A stretch of DNA of 64,000 nt, taken from assembly GCF_034932065.1 (NCBI RefSeq), contig NZ_JAYGHP010000003.1, positions 1-64,000 of the forward strand. Reading direction: 5' to 3'. Below, piece by piece: positions 45,914 through 54,227 of this stretch. Position 1 is the first letter of the stretch, and every line of letters starts with the position of its first letter. The stretch is from Crocosphaera sp. UHCC 0190 (lineage in GTDB: Bacteria; Cyanobacteriota; Cyanobacteriia; Cyanobacteriales; Microcystaceae). The translations under genes were made by a program, and so were the position numbers. Under the pieces are notes generated by a model. That model searched no databases, was not told the origin of the DNA, and saw nothing but the letters and a program-made list of their open reading frames with translations.

Positions 45914-46717
45914 ATGCAGATGAACTATGATCCAAATTTCATCTTTCGGTTAGTTGGCATCTCTAATTTGTTAGAAGAACCTAATAATTTTGAAGATAGT
46001 TTGCAAGAAGTAGCAAATCTTACGGCACAAATCCTCAAAACTCGGCGATGTTCTATTATGTTACTAGCGGATGATGAAGATATTTCTCGCCTTGATTCTT
46101 CTTTAAGAGTGTTTATTCATTACGGTAATTTACCCCCATCTGCTTACCAGGAAATCACCCCACTGAATGAGGGAATAGCGGGTTATGTGGCGGCTACGGG
46201 AAAGGCTTTATTAATTGAAGATATTCAGCAATCTCAATTTGCCTCTGTAGCCCGTTTTTTGTATGATGATGATAATAAAAGTTTAATTTCTGCCCCAATT
46301 ATTTTATCAAAGCGGGTGGTTGGGGTGATTAATGTGAGTAGTCCCCTGACTCGAAAGAGTTTTAATCAAGAAGATTTAAAATTAATGGAAACCTTTGCTT
46401 TGTTTGTGGGAAAATCTCTCCAAATTTCCCAATTACAAACGATCCTTCGCTCTAAATTTGTGGAATTAGCAGTGGTGAGGGACTTGGTAGAACAAGAGAT
46501 CCCAGAAACTATGACCATTCATCCTAATCCTTCTAAGTTAGCAAAAATTGTGGCGAAATCTTTCTTTAAAGAGCTAACACAAGCTGGATTTACTGTCAAT
46601 CAAATTATTTCTATTGCCACAGAAGTTCTTAATTTGTTACAAGAACATCTTGCCCGTCTGACTCGTCATAAAAAGCGATTGGAAAGGGATGAAATGGTAG
46701 GTGAAGATACAGATTGA
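45914..46717 (+). CDS. GAF-domain sensor protein
   Basis: A 267-aa soluble protein. A GAF domain spans about residues 20-170 (TRRCSIMLLADDE, NEGIAGYVAATGKALLIEDI, SAPIILSKRVVGVINVSS). No kinase, cyclase or DNA-binding output is attached; the C-terminal 90 residues are helical and charged. It may present a small ligand or redox signal to a partner. Divergent from the FHA-GGDEF-EAL array across 168 bp and 53 bp before the deacetylase-family gene. Confidence 0.82.
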   Translation: MQMNYDPNFIFRLVGISNLLEEPNNFEDSLQEVANLTAQILKTRRCSIMLLADDEDISRLDSSLRVFIHYGNLPPSAYQEITPLNEGIAGYVAATGKALLIEDIQQSQFASVARFLYDDDNKSLISAPIILSKRVVGVINVSSPLTRKSFNQEDLKLMETFALFVGKSLQISQLQTILRSKFVELAVVRDLVEQEIPETMTIHPNPSKLAKIVAKSFFKELTQAGFTVNQIISIATEVLNLLQEHLARLTRHKKRLERDEMVGEDTD

Positions 46718-46770
46718 TTACCGTTCCTGTTCAACAATCCTGTTAATGTTGAGGTAGCCTTAGTGATTAA

Positions 46771-47706
46771 ATGCTTAGCAATTTAGAGATGTTTCAAATC
46801 ATCTATTCAGACGAGTTTCTTCAACATGATACGGGAAGCTTTCACCCTGAATGTCCAGAAAGACTTACCGCCATTGTCAATGCCTTAAAAAATGTATCTT
46901 GGGGCGATCGCCTACAATGGCAACTCCCTACTGCGATCGCTCAACGAGATCCGATCCCTTTTATTGAAAAAATCCATACCAGAGCTTATCTTGAACGGGT
47001 TAAATATTTAGCCGAGAAAGGGGGTGGTAGTTTAGATCCCGATACCCCTGTTTCTCCCCAAAGTTATGAGGTGGCCTTACTCGCAGTTAATGCTTGGTTA
47101 GATGGGATAGATACTGTCTTAAATACTAATCATCCGGCCTTTGTCTTGGCCCGTCCCCCTGGCCATCATGCCATCAAAGAGACAGGAATGGGATTTTGTC
47201 TGTTTTCTAATGGGGCGATCGCTGCTCATTATGCCCTAGAACAACCTTCAGTGAATCGGGTTGCCATTGTTGATTGGGACGTACATCATGGCAATGGAAC
47301 AGAAGCCCTAGTCGAGAATAATCCTAACATTATCTATTGTTCCTTACATCAATTTCCCTGTTATCCAGGCACCGGAAAGGAAAGCGATCGCGGAAAATAT
47401 CATAATGTGTTGAATATTCCCATGCAAGCAGGAAGTACCATCAAGGAATATAAAACGGCCTTTGAAACTCAAGTGATGCCGATGTTAGAAGCCTTTCAAG
47501 CGGATTTATTAATTGTTAGTGCGGGTTATGATGCAAATCAAGCTGATCCCTTAGCAGGTATTGACTTACAATCCTCTGATTATGGCATCTTTACCCAATA
47601 TTTATTAACCCTTACCCCTCGGATTTTGTTTGGCTTAGAAGGGGGTTATAATTTGGATGCTTTGGCCCAATCCGTAATTGCTACCATTGAACCTTGTTTG
47701 ACTTAA
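46771..47706 (+). CDS. Histone deacetylase-superfamily protein
   Basis: A 311-aa zinc-dependent amidohydrolase of the HDAC/acetylpolyamine/AcuC superfamily. Family blocks are FHPECPERL, ARPPGHHA (catalytic histidine pair), DWDVHHGNG (zinc aspartate and histidine), SLHQFPCYPGTG, SAGYDANQADPL (zinc aspartate), and LEGGYNLDAL. Natural substrates may be acetylated lysine or polyamines. ATG 46771 is used; ATG 46789 (FQIIYSDEF) would fit the family start as well. A 47-bp copy of its interior survives at 48805. Confidence 0.92.
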   Translation: MLSNLEMFQIIYSDEFLQHDTGSFHPECPERLTAIVNALKNVSWGDRLQWQLPTAIAQRDPIPFIEKIHTRAYLERVKYLAEKGGGSLDPDTPVSPQSYEVALLAVNAWLDGIDTVLNTNHPAFVLARPPGHHAIKETGMGFCLFSNGAIAAHYALEQPSVNRVAIVDWDVHHGNGTEALVENNPNIIYCSLHQFPCYPGTGKESDRGKYHNVLNIPMQAGSTIKEYKTAFETQVMPMLEAFQADLLIVSAGYDANQADPLAGIDLQSSDYGIFTQYLLTLTPRILFGLEGGYNLDALAQSVIATIEPCLT

Positions 47707-47711
47707 GATTA

Positions 47712-47737
47712 TAGGGGCATAAAGTTTTATGCCCCTA
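47712..47737. repeat. 26-bp palindrome at the 3' end of the deacetylase gene
   Basis: TAGGGGCATAAA (47712-47723) pairs perfectly with TTTATGCCCCTA (47726-47737). A homologous hairpin lies at 48861-48888 in the duplicated downstream unit. It can serve as a terminator for either direction. Confidence 0.75.
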
Positions 47738-47775
47738 CATAAAGTAGCTTAAAAATGCCGTATTTTCAGTTTAAT

Positions 47776-48639
47776 CTAAGCTTTGGTATTTTTTTTCTGA
47801 GCAAGTTTACGCTTAAACAAGCCACCAAAACCAACGGCAGCACCAGCACCCAAAATAGTCAGAGGTTCAGGCACAGGCTCTACAAAATAACCACCAGTCA
47901 GGGCATAGCTATCACCACCACCTGAACCAGTAAAGGAGAGTTCAATTTCTACTTTTCCGCAACCAGCGGTTCCGCAGTTTGCTAAACTGGGGGCGCTGTT
48001 GAAAGGCCCATAGCCATAAGATGCTGCCGCACCTAAACCTGAACCACTAGCGGTATCACCCCGCCCCAGAGTGGATATTAGGTTGTTGTTAATATCATAG
48101 AGCTTAATGAGAACTGTTGATGCTTGATTGTACGGTGTGATACTTACACCATTACCAGCTAGATCTGTCATACCTCCTGATAGAGAACCAGAGAAATTAA
48201 CCAATCCTGTGATAGTCGGCTCAAAGGAAGAAAAAGTAAATGTTTGGGTGAAGTTACTTGGGCCCCCAAAATCTCTAAAACTAGCATCAAAAGAACCACT
48301 GGGATCTAAAACTGCATACAGAGAATTGTATTGTACATAGTCAAACATAGCACTGGTTGGAGCGGGTCCTTGAACAACTTGCTGACCTACTGGAGCTTCA
48401 AAGTTGACATAGAATGGCCCCAGAATGTCGTAGTAAACATCTGAACCATCTACTTCGAGAGCGTATAGGTTGTAGTCGAAACCTACTGTCACTCCGTCTC
48501 TTGTGACACTACCCGACTGCATGATGCTGGTGGGCTTACCTGCGGGGAGTTCTCCTTGGGTTAATTGTGCCTGTGCTGCGTTTCCAGCCAGTAATGTAGC
48601 TGCAATCGAGCTATATATGATCGCTTTGGTGTTTATCAT
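47776..48639 (-). CDS. PEP-CTERM-anchored secreted protein
   Basis: A 287-aa exported protein starting at ATG 48639, whose signal peptide (IIYSSIAATLLAGNAAQAQ) begins right there; an in-frame extension upstream to 48714 has no signal character. The mature part is beta-rich. The C-terminus has the sorting signal PVPEPLTILGAGAAVGFGG, a helix, and FKRKLAQKK, recognised by exosortase in exopolysaccharide-producing bacteria. The ligand or function is unknown. Downstream copy at 48928 shares the last 35 residues almost exactly. Confidence 0.88.
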   Translation of the reverse strand: MINTKAIIYSSIAATLLAGNAAQAQLTQGELPAGKPTSIMQSGSVTRDGVTVGFDYNLYALEVDGSDVYYDILGPFYVNFEAPVGQQVVQGPAPTSAMFDYVQYNSLYAVLDPSGSFDASFRDFGGPSNFTQTFTFSSFEPTITGLVNFSGSLSGGMTDLAGNGVSITPYNQASTVLIKLYDINNNLISTLGRGDTASGSGLGAAASYGYGPFNSAPSLANCGTAGCGKVEIELSFTGSGGGDSYALTGGYFVEPVPEPLTILGAGAAVGFGGLFKRKLAQKKNTKA

Positions 48640-48738
48640 CGAGTTAACCCTATCTTTGATCAGTAATATGTTTTGCGATGTGGTTTCATCAAGCCGAATT
48701 TGCAAAATTGCCACACACCAAAGATTATATTGATAGGG

Positions 48739-48790
48739 TGTATAACTTCATGTACAACTTAGCGTTAATTTTGTATAACTTTGTCATATT
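48739..48790 (-). promoter_or_regulatory. Iterated sequence upstream of the PEP-CTERM gene
   Basis: Three copies of TGTAYAACTT start at 48739, 48751 and 48772 (spacings 12 and 21 bp). The same three-copy pattern with the same spacings lies at 49317-49370 before the second PEP-CTERM gene, so it is part of the duplicated unit and may bind a regulator. Confidence 0.5.
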
Positions 48791-48804
48791 AAGTCCAAAA
48801 AATG

Positions 48805-48851
48805 CAGGAATGGGATTTTATCTGTTTTGATGAGCAGCGATCGCTGCTCAT
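48805..48851 (+). pseudogene. 47-bp scar of a duplicated deacetylase gene
   Basis: Bases 48805-48851 align without gaps to 47183-47229 inside the deacetylase gene, 39 of 47 positions identical, beginning CAGGAATGGGATTTT and ending CGATCGCTGCTCAT. It precedes a copy of the same 3' hairpin and a second PEP-CTERM gene in the same order as the intact locus, so it is a remnant of a tandem duplication. Confidence 0.7.
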
Positions 48852-48856
48852 CAAAA
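48825..48856. repeat. 32-bp perfect palindrome centred on HIP1
   Basis: TTTTGATGAGCAGCGA is followed directly by its exact reverse complement; the centre is the HIP1 octamer GCGATCGC. It overlaps the right half of the deacetylase scar, where the scar differs most from the parent gene. Confidence 0.85.
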
Positions 48857-48860
48857 GACG

Positions 48861-48888
48861 GTAGGGGCATAAAATATTATGCCCCTAC
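48861..48888. repeat. 28-bp palindrome, second copy of the deacetylase 3' hairpin
   Basis: GTAGGGGCATAA (48861-48872) pairs with TTATGCCCCTAC (48877-48888) across AATA. Homologous to 47712-47737. Confidence 0.75.
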
Positions 48889-48927
48889 CTCACACCTAGT
48901 CCAAATCTGCTATATTTTCAGTTAAAA

Positions 48928-49329
48928 CTAAGCTTTAGTATTTTTTTTCTGGGCAAGTTTGCGCTTAAACAAGCCACCAAAACCAACGGCAGCACTAGCA
49001 CCCAAAATGGTTAGAGGTTCTGGAACTGGTTGCATACTTGTAGAAACTAATTTACCTTGAAGAATAGCACTATTAGCAACACCTTCTAGGGTAAGAAAGT
49101 CACTAACAACTGTACCATTGCTTAGGAAACCAGTAATGACAAGGTTATAATCGTCTCCACCAATATTGATGGTTTGCTCGGATGCACCATTATTGAGGAA
49201 GGAAACCAAATCAGGACAAGGTTGAACGCCACCAGCAGCACAGGGAACACCATTATTAGGTGTTTCAAAATGAGAAAAGTCAAAGGAAAAAGTCTCTGTT
49301 TGAACATTCGCGGGGATGTATAAGTTCAT
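48928..49329 (-). pseudogene. 5'-truncated PEP-CTERM gene fused to promoter sequence
   Basis: A 133-codon frame with the PEP-CTERM tail (PVPEPLTILGASAAVGFGG, FKRKLAQKK) but no signal peptide. Its first codons (MNLYIP) are the iterated promoter sequence found, untranslated, upstream of the intact copy at 48739. A deletion has apparently joined that region to the middle of the gene. Without a signal peptide the product could not reach the exosortase, so it is probably non-functional. The remaining body (CPDLVSFLNNGASEQTINIG) differs from the intact copy, so the parents were paralogues or have diverged. Confidence 0.65.
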
Positions 49330-49370
49330 GTATAATTTAGCGTCAATTTTGTATAATTTAGCGTTACTTT
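49317..49370 (-). promoter_or_regulatory. Iterated sequence upstream of the truncated PEP-CTERM gene
   Basis: TGTATAAGTTCA (49317-49328) is followed by two 21-bp units, TGTATAATTTAGCGTCAATTT and TGTATAATTTAGCGTTACTTT (49329-49370). Same arrangement as 48739-48790. Confidence 0.55.
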
Positions 49371-49401
49371 TTTTAAGATTTCATGATAATAATTAGGTGT
49401 T

Positions 49402-49464
49402 GGGTGGGTTAGACGGTTAAAAGCTAGGTTGTAACAGAAATCTCAAAATCCGTCCTAACCCACC
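49402..49464. repeat. 63-bp inverted-repeat element, copy B
   Basis: Arms GGGTGGGTTAGACGG (49402-49416) and CCGTCCTAACCCACC (49450-49464). Same length as copy A at 22217 and nearly the same sequence throughout. It lies 11 bp after the petL stop on the minus strand. Confidence 0.8.
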
Positions 49465-49475
49465 ATTTTAGGCAA

Positions 49476-49577
49476 CTAAATAATTTTGGCGGTGCGTAGA
49501 CCAAAATACAAACCTAGGGCGATCCCTGTAAAAGCGATTAAATATCCTGCAAAGGCAGCGACAACAAATCCAGACAT
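49476..49577 (-). CDS. petL: Cytochrome b6f subunit PetL-like peptide
   Basis: A 33-aa single-helix membrane peptide. The second half, TGIALGLYFGLRTAKII, matches the pattern of cyanobacterial PetL, the small subunit VI that stabilises the dimeric cytochrome b6f complex; the first half (SGFVVAAFAGYLIAF) is less typical. TTAGGAG-like sequence precedes the ATG at 49577 (AGGAGTATTAACCAAA upstream on the minus strand). Too short for most gene finders. Other single-helix photosynthetic peptides are possible but fit less well. Confidence 0.62.
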   Translation of the reverse strand: MSGFVVAAFAGYLIAFTGIALGLYFGLRTAKII

Positions 49578-49648
49578 TTTGGTTAATACTCCTAATCAGG
49601 TTGATTCTTTGCTATTGTACTTCTGATCAGACCCCATAATCTAAACCT

Positions 49649-50746
49649 ATGTCTGCTGTTATTCCGGTTATTTTACCCCACACCCGTTACGAGATTGCGA
49701 TCGCGGCTGGATCTCTCCCCCATTTAGGAGATCGTCTCGCGTCTTTGAATTTGGGGCAAAAAATTCTCATTGTTTCTAATCCCGATATTTTTGCTCATTA
49801 TGGGGAAGTCGTGGCAAATTCTCTGAAAACAGCAGGGTTTGAGGTGTTTACCCATTTCATTGCCGCGGGAGAAACTTACAAAACCCTAGACAGTATTGCC
49901 CAGGTTTATGATACTGCCCTCAAACATCGTTTAGAAAGGTCTTCAACTCTCTTAGCCCTTGGTGGGGGAGTCATTGGCGATATGACAGGATTTGCCGCAG
50001 CTACCTGGTTACGAGGGGTAAATTTTGTCCAGGTTCCCACCTCTTTATTAGCAATGGTAGATGCTTCCATTGGGGGCAAAACGGGGGTTAATCATCCCCA
50101 AGGAAAAAACTTAATTGGGGCTTTTTATCAACCCCGTTTAGTGTTTATTGATCCCCTTGTTTTAAAGACATTACCTGTGCGAGAATTTCGGGCAGGAATG
50201 GCAGAAGTCATCAAGTATGGGGTAATCTGGGATCGAGATTTATTTCGGCAATTAGAACAAGCTGAAACCTTAGATAATTTAGAGAATTTTAGTCAAGAAT
50301 TACTGCAAATTATTATTACCCGTTCTTGTCAGGCTAAGGTTGATGTGGTCAGTCAAGACGAAAAAGAAGGGGGATTAAGAGCCATTTTAAATTATGGCCA
50401 TACCATTGGTCATGCCATTGAAAGTTTAACCGGATATGGCACGATTAATCATGGGGAAGGGGTGGCTATGGGCATGATGGCTGCGGGAAAAATTGCGGTA
50501 AACTTGGGAATGTGGACAGAAAAAGAAGCAGAATTTCAAGGACAATTAATCCAAAAAACAGCTTTACCTGTTACCATTCCAGGGACGTTAAATACGGCAG
50601 AAGTCTTAGAAAGTTTACAGTTAGATAAGAAGGTAAAATCAGGCAAAGTTCGTTTTATTTTACCCACAGAAATTGGCAAGGTTGTGATTAGCGATCGCGT
50701 TTCTTCCGAGATAATTGAGAGGGTACTTGAAGAACTCAAAAATTAA
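49649..50746 (+). CDS. aroB: 3-dehydroquinate synthase
   Basis: A 365-aa cytosolic enzyme, second step of the shikimate pathway, converting DAHP to 3-dehydroquinate with NAD+ and a divalent metal. Family blocks: [18 protein letters not shown] (NAD-binding), [18 protein letters not shown], and the metal-binding residues in [19 protein letters not shown] and [10 protein letters not shown]. Length is normal. Its last 4 bp overlap the 3' end of the convergent mechanosensitive channel gene. Confidence 0.97.
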   Translation: MSAVIPVILPHTRYEIAIAAGSLPHLGDRLASLNLGQKILIVSNPDIFAHYGEVVANSLKTAGFEVFTHFIAAGETYKTLDSIAQVYDTALKHRLERSSTLLALGGGVIGDMTGFAAATWLRGVNFVQVPTSLLAMVDASIGGKTGVNHPQGKNLIGAFYQPRLVFIDPLVLKTLPVREFRAGMAEVIKYGVIWDRDLFRQLEQAETLDNLENFSQELLQIIITRSCQAKVDVVSQDEKEGGLRAILNYGHTIGHAIESLTGYGTINHGEGVAMGMMAAGKIAVNLGMWTEKEAEFQGQLIQKTALPVTIPGTLNTAEVLESLQLDKKVKSGKVRFILPTEIGKVVISDRVSSEIIERVLEELKN

Positions 50747-52380
50747 TCACACTCAGTAGCTGCAGGGCCATAATTTGTCGGATCAGCTTCATAGCTAGGG
50801 GCAAAAACCCTTATACCAGCTTCTTGACAACAATCACGGATATTTTCGTGTAATTTTGACCTGGCTTCTTCAAATTCCTTGAGGGTTTTTCCTTTGAAAT
50901 ATTCCCAATTAATATAGACACTTAATTGATAAGTAACATAGACTTCATTGAGAGATTCTTGAACCACAAAAGGCGTGGGAGACTCAGATACACCATCTGT
51001 TTGCACAGCAGCTTTCATGAGAGCATGATAAGCTTGTTGCCAAGGAATTTCATAGCCTAAATAAACGGGAGTTCGGACAATTAAAGGCAGATTTAATTCT
51101 TTTGAAGAGAAACTCCAATTAGAAATAGAAGTCGTAATAATTTCCGAATTGGGAATACTAATCACCACATTAGTTGCCGTAAGAAGTCGAGTAACTAACA
51201 GGGTAGTTTCTAGCACTTTTCCAGAAATTTCACCAATTGTAATGTAATCTCCTACCCGAAAAGCACGAGTATAAATCAGAATCGTCCCTGATACCACATT
51301 AGCAATGACTGAAGTCGATCCCAAGGAAAAAAGCAAGCCTAAAAATACAGAAATTCCTTGAAAAGCCGGAGAATTAAACCCAGGCAATAAAGGAATTACA
51401 ATAACAGCAGCTAGGACAAAAATTCCTGAAGTTACTAAGCGATAAGTCGGTAAAGCCCATTCAGGATAAAAACCAGGTAAAGAGAAAGTTTCTTGTCTTA
51501 ATTCATTAAAAAATGACTGAGATAAACGCAGAAAAAACCAAGCAATTAAAACGACTATAATAATAGTTAATAAGTTGGGTAAATAGTTGGTAAAAGCTTG
51601 CCAAACACTTTGAAAAGTAATTGAAAGATAATCCCAAAAAGTATTAGCTAAACTTTTTGTCCAAATAAATTGGCTTAAAACTAAAGGAAAGTAAATAATT
51701 AGTAGCCCTAAAATAATTCCTATTTGAAGGATACGAGCAATTAAATGAATGACATTATCTAATTGATTAGCCTTGATTAATTCAAAATTTCCGAGACGAA
51801 CAGCTTGAATATAAGTCGTTCCCCAAAATTTTAATTTTTGATAGATTTTAGTAAAGACATTCTGATTAATAAACAAAAGAATTAAGAGAATAATCGTCGC
51901 AACGACACTAAAGATCAGTCCACTAATTACATTTTGAAAACTGCGTTTTTCACGATAACGAGTAACTGCATCCTTGATGATTTTTACATATTCGGTGACT
52001 AATACTGAACGAGGTTTATTCACTGCTTTAGCATCTACCTCCGTAATCGTTATTAGGGGGATACTTCCAGCCGAAACAGCAGTGACAGGAATACCAATGC
52101 CCTCTGTATCCCCAATATAAATGTCAATATCATCAAGGGATAAGGTTTCATCCTCAGCAAACTCTTTCAATCTGCTGCTAGTACCTTTAGCACGATTTTC
52201 CAAGGAGATTCCCCCTAGGGGTTTTCTCAACATAAATAGGGTTTCGCCGTCCAGTATAACAGCTACATCACCTAACCCAGAGACTGACGAGGTAGATTGC
52301 CCCATGACAAAGGGAGTCACTGTAACAGCCAACAAACCGATGAGTAGCCAGATGATAAACGTTTGAAGGACTTTTTTCAT
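50743..52380 (-). CDS. MscS-family mechanosensitive channel with periplasmic N-terminal domain
   Basis: A 545-aa channel. A signal peptide (residues 1-28) precedes an extracytoplasmic domain of about 125 aa ([20 protein letters not shown]), then several membrane helices and the MscS pore/beta core ([59 protein letters not shown]). It is larger than and not closely related to the two MscS genes at 7858-10133. The C-terminal cytoplasmic part is of normal size. It shares a 4-bp 3' overlap with aroB. Confidence 0.92.
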   Translation of the reverse strand: MKKVLQTFIIWLLIGLLAVTVTPFVMGQSTSSVSGLGDVAVILDGETLFMLRKPLGGISLENRAKGTSSRLKEFAEDETLSLDDIDIYIGDTEGIGIPVTAVSAGSIPLITITEVDAKAVNKPRSVLVTEYVKIIKDAVTRYREKRSFQNVISGLIFSVVATIILLILLFINQNVFTKIYQKLKFWGTTYIQAVRLGNFELIKANQLDNVIHLIARILQIGIILGLLIIYFPLVLSQFIWTKSLANTFWDYLSITFQSVWQAFTNYLPNLLTIIIVVLIAWFFLRLSQSFFNELRQETFSLPGFYPEWALPTYRLVTSGIFVLAAVIVIPLLPGFNSPAFQGISVFLGLLFSLGSTSVIANVVSGTILIYTRAFRVGDYITIGEISGKVLETTLLVTRLLTATNVVISIPNSEIITTSISNWSFSSKELNLPLIVRTPVYLGYEIPWQQAYHALMKAAVQTDGVSESPTPFVVQESLNEVYVTYQLSVYINWEYFKGKTLKEFEEARSKLHENIRDCCQEAGIRVFAPSYEADPTNYGPAATECD

Positions 52381-52810
52381 TCCCAGAGATGTAATGTTTT
52401 TTAGATTTATAGTAAAAGGAATTTAGGGATGGGTAATCATTCTCAAGGAAATTTTAAGGGTCAAGATTTCCAAACTGAAAGCTTGTATTCATGATAATTA
52501 CCGAGGGAAATTGATATAATCCTTTACTCAAAGTCTTTTTTTGAGGAAATATAAAGTTTTTTAGTTAAGAGATATTGACAGTTATAAACTTTTAAAGTTT
52601 TGTTTAACAATGGTTACTATGACGGGCATAATCAAAATAGAAAACCTGACTTAATACATTATTTTTAGTCAGGTGTGAGGAGTCGATCTCGTAAATTTAT
52701 CAGATAGTTTATGGAAATGTATTCGTAAAATTTTCCTTAATTTTCTGTTGTTTTACCTTGACATTTTTTAAGTCAAATATCTAACGTTATCACAATAAAT
52801 AGAAAAGATC
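52381..52810. other. 430-bp divergent intergenic region
   Basis: Separates the mscS gene (minus) and the pentapeptide gene (plus). It is AT-rich, has a TATAAT near 52514 and a hairpin at 52644-52674 (ACCTGACT with AGTCAGGT over 15 nt). No open frame is evident. It must carry both promoters; the hairpin has no T-run and might be part of a leader. Confidence 0.4.
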
Positions 52811-54187
52811 ATGAAAACGATTGTCGGACTTCTTGTATTAACTTCTTTATCCTTAAGCACTGTTGTGAGAGCAGAAAGCCTCACTCCCCGACAACAATTA
52901 ATGGAAACAAGAGCTTGTATCGGTTGCGACTTAGAAGATGCCGATCTTCAAGGTCTTAATTTAGAAGGAGTCAATTTAGAACAAGCCAATTTGCACAATG
53001 CTAATCTTCAAGGTGCTAATCTGAAAAATGCCAACCTGCAAGGAGCTATTTTACAAGATGCTCAGTTAATGAATGCTCAACTCGATGGGGTTAATTTGAC
53101 TGGCGTTAATTTGGTAAATGCTCAACTCGATGGGGTTAATTTGACTGGCGTTAATCTAGAAGGGGTTAACCTTGTTCATGCACACATGGATGGGATTATT
53201 TTAACCGATGCCAATCTTCAAGGCGCACAAATGCGGGGCGTGAGTCTAGAAAAAGCCAATTTAAGTGGGGCTAACCTCCAAGGGGCTGACTTGACTGCCC
53301 ATGATGGGGAAAGGGCAAATCTTAAAGGAATTAACCTGGAAGGGGCTAATTTAAACGGTGCTTATCTACGAGGGGTTCACATGGGTGAAGCCAACCTTAA
53401 AGGTGCTGATCTCTCAAGTACAGATTTTAGTCAAGATTATCCTGGCAATCCTACCGCATCGGCTGCTTTAACTGCAGTATCTGCTGCTATGCCCTTTGGC
53501 ATTCCTATGGGGCTTCCTGATGGGATCACAGGGGTTATGAATGGCAATCCTATCTTAAACACCTCTCTTGGTGTGGGGGTTATCGGTGGCAACCCGATCG
53601 CTAGCGGGGTAGTAAGTGCGATCGCGGCTCCTTTTCCTTTTGGTATTGCGGCCGGCGTTATCGGGATTGTTGGGGAGACAATTATTTCTGAAGTTTCTGC
53701 CATTAATTCTGACCTTAGTTATGCCAATCTTGAGGGTGCTAACTTAGAAAATGCCCGTCTACAAGATGTGAATTTGCAAAAGTCTAATCTACAAAATGCC
53801 AATTTGAAAAATGCCAATTTACATTTTGCTTATTTGTTAGAAGCTAATCTCAGTCATGCGGATTTATCTTCGGCTCAAATGACAGAAATTAATATGGAAG
53901 GTGCGAATTTAAGTTATGCCAATTTGACCGGGGCTGATCTCAATTTATCCTATTTAGTCAAAGCAAATTTGAATCATGGGAATTTAGCGTCTGCTCAGTT
54001 GACAGAAATTAATATGACTGGGGCTGACTTAAGTGATGCTAATTTAAGTGATGCCAATCTAGAGTTATCTTATTTAGTTGGAGCTAATCTGAGTCGTGCA
54101 AATTTTGCTGCTGCTCAATTAACTGAGATTAACATGAGTGAGGTTGATTTAACTAATGTGGATTTAAGTCAAGCTCAAGTTAGATAA
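52811..54187 (+). CDS. Secreted pentapeptide-repeat protein with hydrophobic insert
   Basis: A 458-aa protein with a signal peptide (residues 1-21). Two blocks of A(D/N)LxG-type pentapeptides (about 38-205 and 300-455) fold as right-handed four-sided beta helices. They are separated by about 90 residues that are glycine-, alanine- and isoleucine-rich (AVSAAMPFGIPMGLPDGI, SAIAAPFPFGIAAGVIG) and could cross a membrane. An exact 39-bp internal duplication (53072-53110 and 53117-53155) lies in the first block. Cysteines C37 and C40 flank the start of the helix. Role unknown. Confidence 0.85.
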   Translation: MKTIVGLLVLTSLSLSTVVRAESLTPRQQLMETRACIGCDLEDADLQGLNLEGVNLEQANLHNANLQGANLKNANLQGAILQDAQLMNAQLDGVNLTGVNLVNAQLDGVNLTGVNLEGVNLVHAHMDGIILTDANLQGAQMRGVSLEKANLSGANLQGADLTAHDGERANLKGINLEGANLNGAYLRGVHMGEANLKGADLSSTDFSQDYPGNPTASAALTAVSAAMPFGIPMGLPDGITGVMNGNPILNTSLGVGVIGGNPIASGVVSAIAAPFPFGIAAGVIGIVGETIISEVSAINSDLSYANLEGANLENARLQDVNLQKSNLQNANLKNANLHFAYLLEANLSHADLSSAQMTEINMEGANLSYANLTGADLNLSYLVKANLNHGNLASAQLTEINMTGADLSDANLSDANLELSYLVGANLSRANFAAAQLTEINMSEVDLTNVDLSQAQVR

Positions 54188-54198
54188 GTTGCTGATTA

Positions 54199-54225
54199 TT
54201 GTCTGGTGGGCAATGCCCACCAGAC
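54199..54225. terminator. 27-bp palindrome between convergent genes
   Basis: TGTCTGGTGGGCA (54199-54211) and TGCCCACCAGACA (54213-54225) form a perfect 13-bp stem around a single A. It fills the gap between the pentapeptide gene and the glycosidase-like gene and can stop transcription from both sides. Confidence 0.7.
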
Positions 54226-54227
54226 AC

